Assembly: GCF_003387475.1 (NCBI RefSeq)
Contig: NZ_QUNO01000018.1
Coordinates: 186,001 to 250,000, forward strand
Length of the DNA stretch: 64,000 bases
Source: Kutzneria buriramensis
GTDB taxonomy: Bacteria; Actinomycetota; Actinomycetes; Mycobacteriales; Pseudonocardiaceae
Direction: 5' to 3'
Shown here: positions 61,050 through 64,000 of the stretch, in pieces
Layout: every line of letters begins with the position of its first letter
Position numbering within the stretch: position 1 is the stretch's first letter
Position numbers and translations under genes: made by a program
The notes under the pieces: model-generated
Seen by the model: only the letters and a program-made list of their open reading frames with translations
Told to the model about the DNA's origin: nothing
The model's database searches: none

Positions 61050-61691
61050 CTAGCCCTTGAGAAATCGGAGAACTGCCAGCACTCGGCGGTGGTCGCTGTC
61101 GGCCGGCGGCAGGTCGAGCTTGCTGAAGATGTTGTTGACGTGCTTGGCGACCGCGCTCTCGGAGACGACGAGGGCGTCGGCGACGCCGGCGTTGGAGCGG
61201 CCCTCCGCCATCAAGCCCAGGACCTGTCGCTCACGGGGGCTGAGGCGTGTGAGCGGATCGCTGCGCTTGCGGAGCAGGAGCTGGGAGACGGCCTCGGGAT
61301 CGAGGGCGGTGCCGCCGTCGGCGACACGGCGCAAGGCCGCGAGGAACTCGCCGACGTCGGCGACGCGATCCTTCAGCAGGTAGCCGATGCCGCTGGTCTC
61401 GGTGGCGAGCAGCTCGCTGGCGTAGCGCTCCTCGACGTACTGGGAGAGCACGAGAACCGCCATGGTGGGCCACTGGCGGCGGATGACCAGCGCGGCCCGG
61501 AGGCCCTCGTCGGTGTGGGTGGGCGGCATGCGGACGTCCAGCAGCACCAGGTCGGGCTCGTGGTCGGCGACGGCGCGGAGCAACTCGTCGGCGTCGCCGA
61601 CAGCCTCGACGACCTGGATGCCGGCGCCGTCGAGCAGCCGGACGAGGCCCTCGCGCAGCAGGACGGAGTCCTCGGCGATCACGACACGCAT
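61050..61691 (-). CDS. NarL/LuxR-family response regulator
   Basis: 213 aa. Receiver domain with phospho-acceptor Asp in LVLLDVRMPP, Thr/Ser and Lys in VLSQY and YLLKDRV, and LuxR HTH (LSPRERQVLGLMAEGRSNAGVADAL). Overlaps the kinase gene by 13 nt; the pair is a typical actinobacterial two-component system of unknown signal. Confidence 0.94.
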   Translation of the reverse strand: MRVVIAEDSVLLREGLVRLLDGAGIQVVEAVGDADELLRAVADHEPDLVLLDVRMPPTHTDEGLRAALVIRRQWPTMAVLVLSQYVEERYASELLATETSGIGYLLKDRVADVGEFLAALRRVADGGTALDPEAVSQLLLRKRSDPLTRLSPRERQVLGLMAEGRSNAGVADALVVSESAVAKHVNNIFSKLDLPPADSDHRRVLAVLRFLKG

Positions 61692-62956
61692 GGCAACTCC
61701 GCGGTGAGAACGGTGGGACCGCCGACGGGGCTCTCGACGTGCAGCGTGCCGTCGATGGAGCCGACGCGCTGCGCGAGCCCGAGCAGGCCGGCGCCGGCGA
61801 CCTCGGCCCCGCCGCGGCCGTCGTCGGCGACGACAACGGTGATCATGTTGTCACGGCGGCTGACCCGCACGTCGACGCGGGACGCCCCCGAGTGCTTGGC
61901 GACGTTGGCCAGCGCCTCGGACACCACGAAGTAGGCGACGGCCTCGGTGGTCCGGGACGCGCGGCCCGACAGGTCGACGGTGAGCGTCACCGGAACGGGC
62001 GACCGCGCGGAGATGCCGGACAGGGCGGCGTCGAGACCCCGTTCGTCCAGGACGGCCGGATAGAGCCCGCGCACGAGGTCCCGGAGCTCGGTCAGCGCCT
62101 GCTTGGCCTCCTCGTGGGCCTCCTCGATGGCCCGGCGCGCATGGTCGGGCACGTCGTCGAGGTCGAGGCGGGCCATGCCGAGGTTCATGGCCAGCGACAC
62201 CAGCCGCTGCTGGGCGCCGTCGTGCAGGTCCCGCTCGATACGCCGGCGTTCGGCGTCGGCCGCGGCGATCACGTCGGCCCGGCTGTGCACCACGGTCTCC
62301 ACCTGCGCGGACAGCGCGGCGAGCTGGTGTCGGCGGCTCGGCCCGAGCAGGGTGACGGCCCGCGCCAGGTCCAGCCGGACGGTCCCGACGGCCACCCACG
62401 GCGCCAGGTGGAACGCCACCACGCCAAGGAGCATGAGCAGCGGCACCTCCGGCCACGGCGCCCAGAACACGGACAGCAGCAGCGCCGGCCCGCCCAGCCA
62501 CAACCCGACCGTCACGGTGAAGCCGACCGCGGCGAAGAAGCCCTCGAAGAGGTGATAGACCAGCTGCCGCCAGGTGGATTCCCGGCCGGCGAGGCCGAAC
62601 ACGAGCGTGGGCCGGCTCCACGGCGGGCTCGGCACGCTCGTGCCGAGCAGCACCCGCACCCGCCACCGCTGCACGGCCGTGCACGGCACGGTGCACCACA
62701 GCAACGCGCTGAACAGCGGAATCGTCAGCACGAGGGTCCAGCCGCGCAGCGGACCCGTGAGGTTCAGGGCGGGGATCAGCAGGCCGAGGAAACTCGAGCC
62801 GGCCAGCGTCGAGAAGATGGCCATCAGGGCGACGAGCCCGAGCACGACGGCCGAGGCGACCAGCCCGATGAGCACGTCCACCGCCAGGTTGGTGGTGGCC
62901 CGCCACGGGCGAGCCGTCCACGGTTCCCGCAGCACCCGGCTGACCAGCGTCGACAT
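61679..62956 (-). CDS. Sensor histidine kinase (HisKA_3 type)
   Basis: 425 aa from ATG 62956 (no clear Shine-Dalgarno, possibly leaderless). About four membrane helices in the first 200 residues, the phospho-acceptor His in RRIERDLHDGAQQRLV, and the ATPase domain with VVADDGRGGAEVAGAGLLGLAQRV (core DDGRGG...GLGL-type). Cognate of the response regulator downstream. Similar in form to kinases of cell-envelope stress systems. Confidence 0.9.
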   Translation of the reverse strand: MSTLVSRVLREPWTARPWRATTNLAVDVLIGLVASAVVLGLVALMAIFSTLAGSSFLGLLIPALNLTGPLRGWTLVLTIPLFSALLWCTVPCTAVQRWRVRVLLGTSVPSPPWSRPTLVFGLAGRESTWRQLVYHLFEGFFAAVGFTVTVGLWLGGPALLLSVFWAPWPEVPLLMLLGVVAFHLAPWVAVGTVRLDLARAVTLLGPSRRHQLAALSAQVETVVHSRADVIAAADAERRRIERDLHDGAQQRLVSLAMNLGMARLDLDDVPDHARRAIEEAHEEAKQALTELRDLVRGLYPAVLDERGLDAALSGISARSPVPVTLTVDLSGRASRTTEAVAYFVVSEALANVAKHSGASRVDVRVSRRDNMITVVVADDGRGGAEVAGAGLLGLAQRVGSIDGTLHVESPVGGPTVLTAELPCVS

Positions 62957-63117
62957 GCGGACAACGGTAGTGATCGCCGGCGGGCCCGGCCATGTCGCCA
63001 GCATCCGGCCGGACCTGTACCTAGCACCACCCCAAAGACGGATGTCCGCGCCACCGACGCGGGCCGCCCGATGGGGCATGCTTGCACTGTCCACTCCGGA
63101 CGAAGGAGCTGAGCAAG

Positions 63118-63315
63118 ATGACGTTCACTCACCTGCTGATCGTGCTGCCGCTGTTCGTGCTGGACGTCGCGGCGATCGTCGACGTGCTCCGCCGCGACTT
63201 GCCCGGCGGCACCAAGTACGGCTGGGTCGTCGTCGACCTGTGCCTGCCGTATGTCGGCGCGCTGGCCTGGTTCGTGTACGGGCGGCGGTCCAAGGCCGTG
63301 CGGGCCTCGGCCTGA
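63118..63315 (+). CDS. Small membrane protein with PLDc_N-type domain
   Basis: 65 aa; ATG at 63118 with AAGGAG upstream. Two membrane helices (THLLIVLPLFVLDVAAIVDVL and VVVDLCLPYVGALAWFVYG) ending in basic residues, as in the phospholipase-D N-terminal-like small membrane proteins of actinobacteria. Function unknown. Too close to the next gene (1 bp, convergent) to have its own terminator. Confidence 0.8.
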   Translation: MTFTHLLIVLPLFVLDVAAIVDVLRRDLPGGTKYGWVVVDLCLPYVGALAWFVYGRRSKAVRASA

Positions 63316-63316
63316 G

Positions 63317-64000
63317 TCACTCCTTGCCGGCGATGACCTCCAGGTCGGCGTTGAGGCCGGTGCACGACTGGCGGGCGGAGTTGAGCATGGACTCCAGCAG
63401 GTGCAGGCGCATCAGCTCGGGGGAGCCGCGACCGGCGGGACCGCGCAGGGTCTCGTAGGTGCGCTGCGTGACGTGCGGCTGGAGGATCACCACGCGCATG
63501 TCGTCGGTGGCCACCCGCGCGTCGAGCTGGCGCAGGAACTCCCGCCGACCCCGCACCCGCTGGCCGTCGATCCACGACGCGGGGCTGCGCACGGGCGGGC
63601 GGGACAGCTGGGGCCGGAGGTGGCCGCGGCTGATGTAGATGAGGTTCTTCACGGCCTGGCTGACGACGACCTCGTACGCGGCGGCCGAGACGTCCCGGTC
63701 CCGGGAGTCGCTCTTGGCCGCCTTCACGTGGATCAGGCTCAGCACCCGGCTCGCGGAGACGTGCAGGAAGTCGGCGACCTCGCCGGGGCCGTCGTCGCAG
63801 ATCAGCCAGCCGTGCGCATAGTGGCGGGCGACCCAGTCGAACAGGGACGTGTCGCTGCCGATGTGGTCGTGGATCTGCTGCGGGCTGTCGGCGCGGGGCT
63901 TCTCGCGGCGGATGTCCCAGCCCCGGAAGTCCTCGAACCGCCAGTTGCGAAAGGGGTATTCGGGGGCCCGTGCCTGCCAGAAGCGGCCGCGGCTGTAGGA
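63317..64000 (-). CDS. Unidentified protein, 5' end missing
   Basis: 227 residues visible; the frame stays open to the window edge. Reads SYSRGRFWQARAPEYPFRNW at the visible start, later DFLHVSASRVLSLIHVKAAKSDSRDRDVSA, YEVVVSQAVKNLIYISR, and ends LEVIAGKE. The pattern of an H-V-K-A segment followed by S-A-A-x-x-E-V-V-V-S-Q-A is seen in some restriction or DEAD-helicase-associated proteins, but I do not recognise the family. Confidence 0.7.
   Translation of the reverse strand, partial: SYSRGRFWQARAPEYPFRNWRFEDFRGWDIRREKPRADSPQQIHDHIGSDTSLFDWVARHYAHGWLICDDGPGEVADFLHVSASRVLSLIHVKAAKSDSRDRDVSAAAYEVVVSQAVKNLIYISRGHLRPQLSRPPVRSPASWIDGQRVRGRREFLRQLDARVATDDMRVVILQPHVTQRTYETLRGPAGRGSPELMRLHLLESMLNSARQSCTGLNADLEVIAGKE

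Overview
The window is very G+C-rich DNA with tightly packed genes, GTG starts, many 4-nt stop/start overlaps and Streptomyces/Pseudonocardia-type gene families. It is almost certainly from a filamentous actinomycete. A repeated word CCAC(A/T)GTGG makes me lean to the Pseudonocardiales (Kutzneria/Amycolatopsis-like), but I cannot name the species.

Layout. (1) 1-10.4 kb is mostly ordinary genome: a YeiH-type membrane protein, a short threonyl-tRNA synthetase behind a probable threonine attenuator, a gamma-glutamyltransferase, an alpha/beta hydrolase, a ClpX-type zinc-finger protein behind twin palindromic operators, a FUSC-type membrane protein, a G1-type peptidase, an XRE-like regulator and a GH46 chitosanase with its operator. 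(2) 10.4-28.8 kb is an unusual biosynthetic locus made of two divergent operons. The leftward operon opens with a 43-residue peptide gene, missed by length-limited gene calling, that encodes MPNTKAA followed by nine perfect VKQS repeats. After a hairpin come a half-size and a full-size acyl-CoA dehydrogenase, four different GNAT acyltransferases, a tricorn-type protease and an Sfp-type phosphopantetheinyl transferase, nearly all overlapping by 4-14 nt. The rightward operon encodes a condensation/dead-carrier/ATP-grasp fusion, a PLP decarboxylase, an ACP, a KAS III-like enzyme, a second split acyl-CoA dehydrogenase pair, an unidentified protein, an AcpS-type transferase, an adenylation enzyme and a second KAS III-like enzyme. 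(3) 28.8-35 kb holds a hydrolase, a structured non-coding stretch, a LuxR-type regulator facing a 23-bp perfect inverted repeat, and an ACP/acyl ligase/ABC exporter operon. (4) 35-55.5 kb is a leftward type I PKS operon: three PKS proteins (KSQ-AT-ACP-KS-AT-DH-KR-ACP; KS-AT-KR-ACP; KS-AT-KR-ACP), then the FkbK/J/I/H-type set for hydroxymalonyl-ACP and a discrete thioesterase. (5) 55.8-64 kb holds a second PLP decarboxylase, a SARP/AfsR regulator, a flavin-dependent oxidoreductase, then flanking genes (NmrA-like protein, two-component system, small membrane protein, partial unknown).

How it may work together. The second and fourth regions could be one cluster or two neighbours. In the first, amino acids are probably loaded on the free ACP (the ATP-grasp enzyme plus PLP decarboxylase resemble butirosin BtrJ/BtrK), oxidised by the split acyl-CoA dehydrogenases and handled by KAS III-like acyltransferases. 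The four GNATs next to a lysine-repeat peptide suggest, but do not prove, N-acylation of a repetitive ribosomal scaffold. In the second, KSQ with a methylmalonyl-type AT predicts a propionyl starter, three extensions (one possibly with hydroxymalonyl-ACP) and release by the discrete thioesterase.
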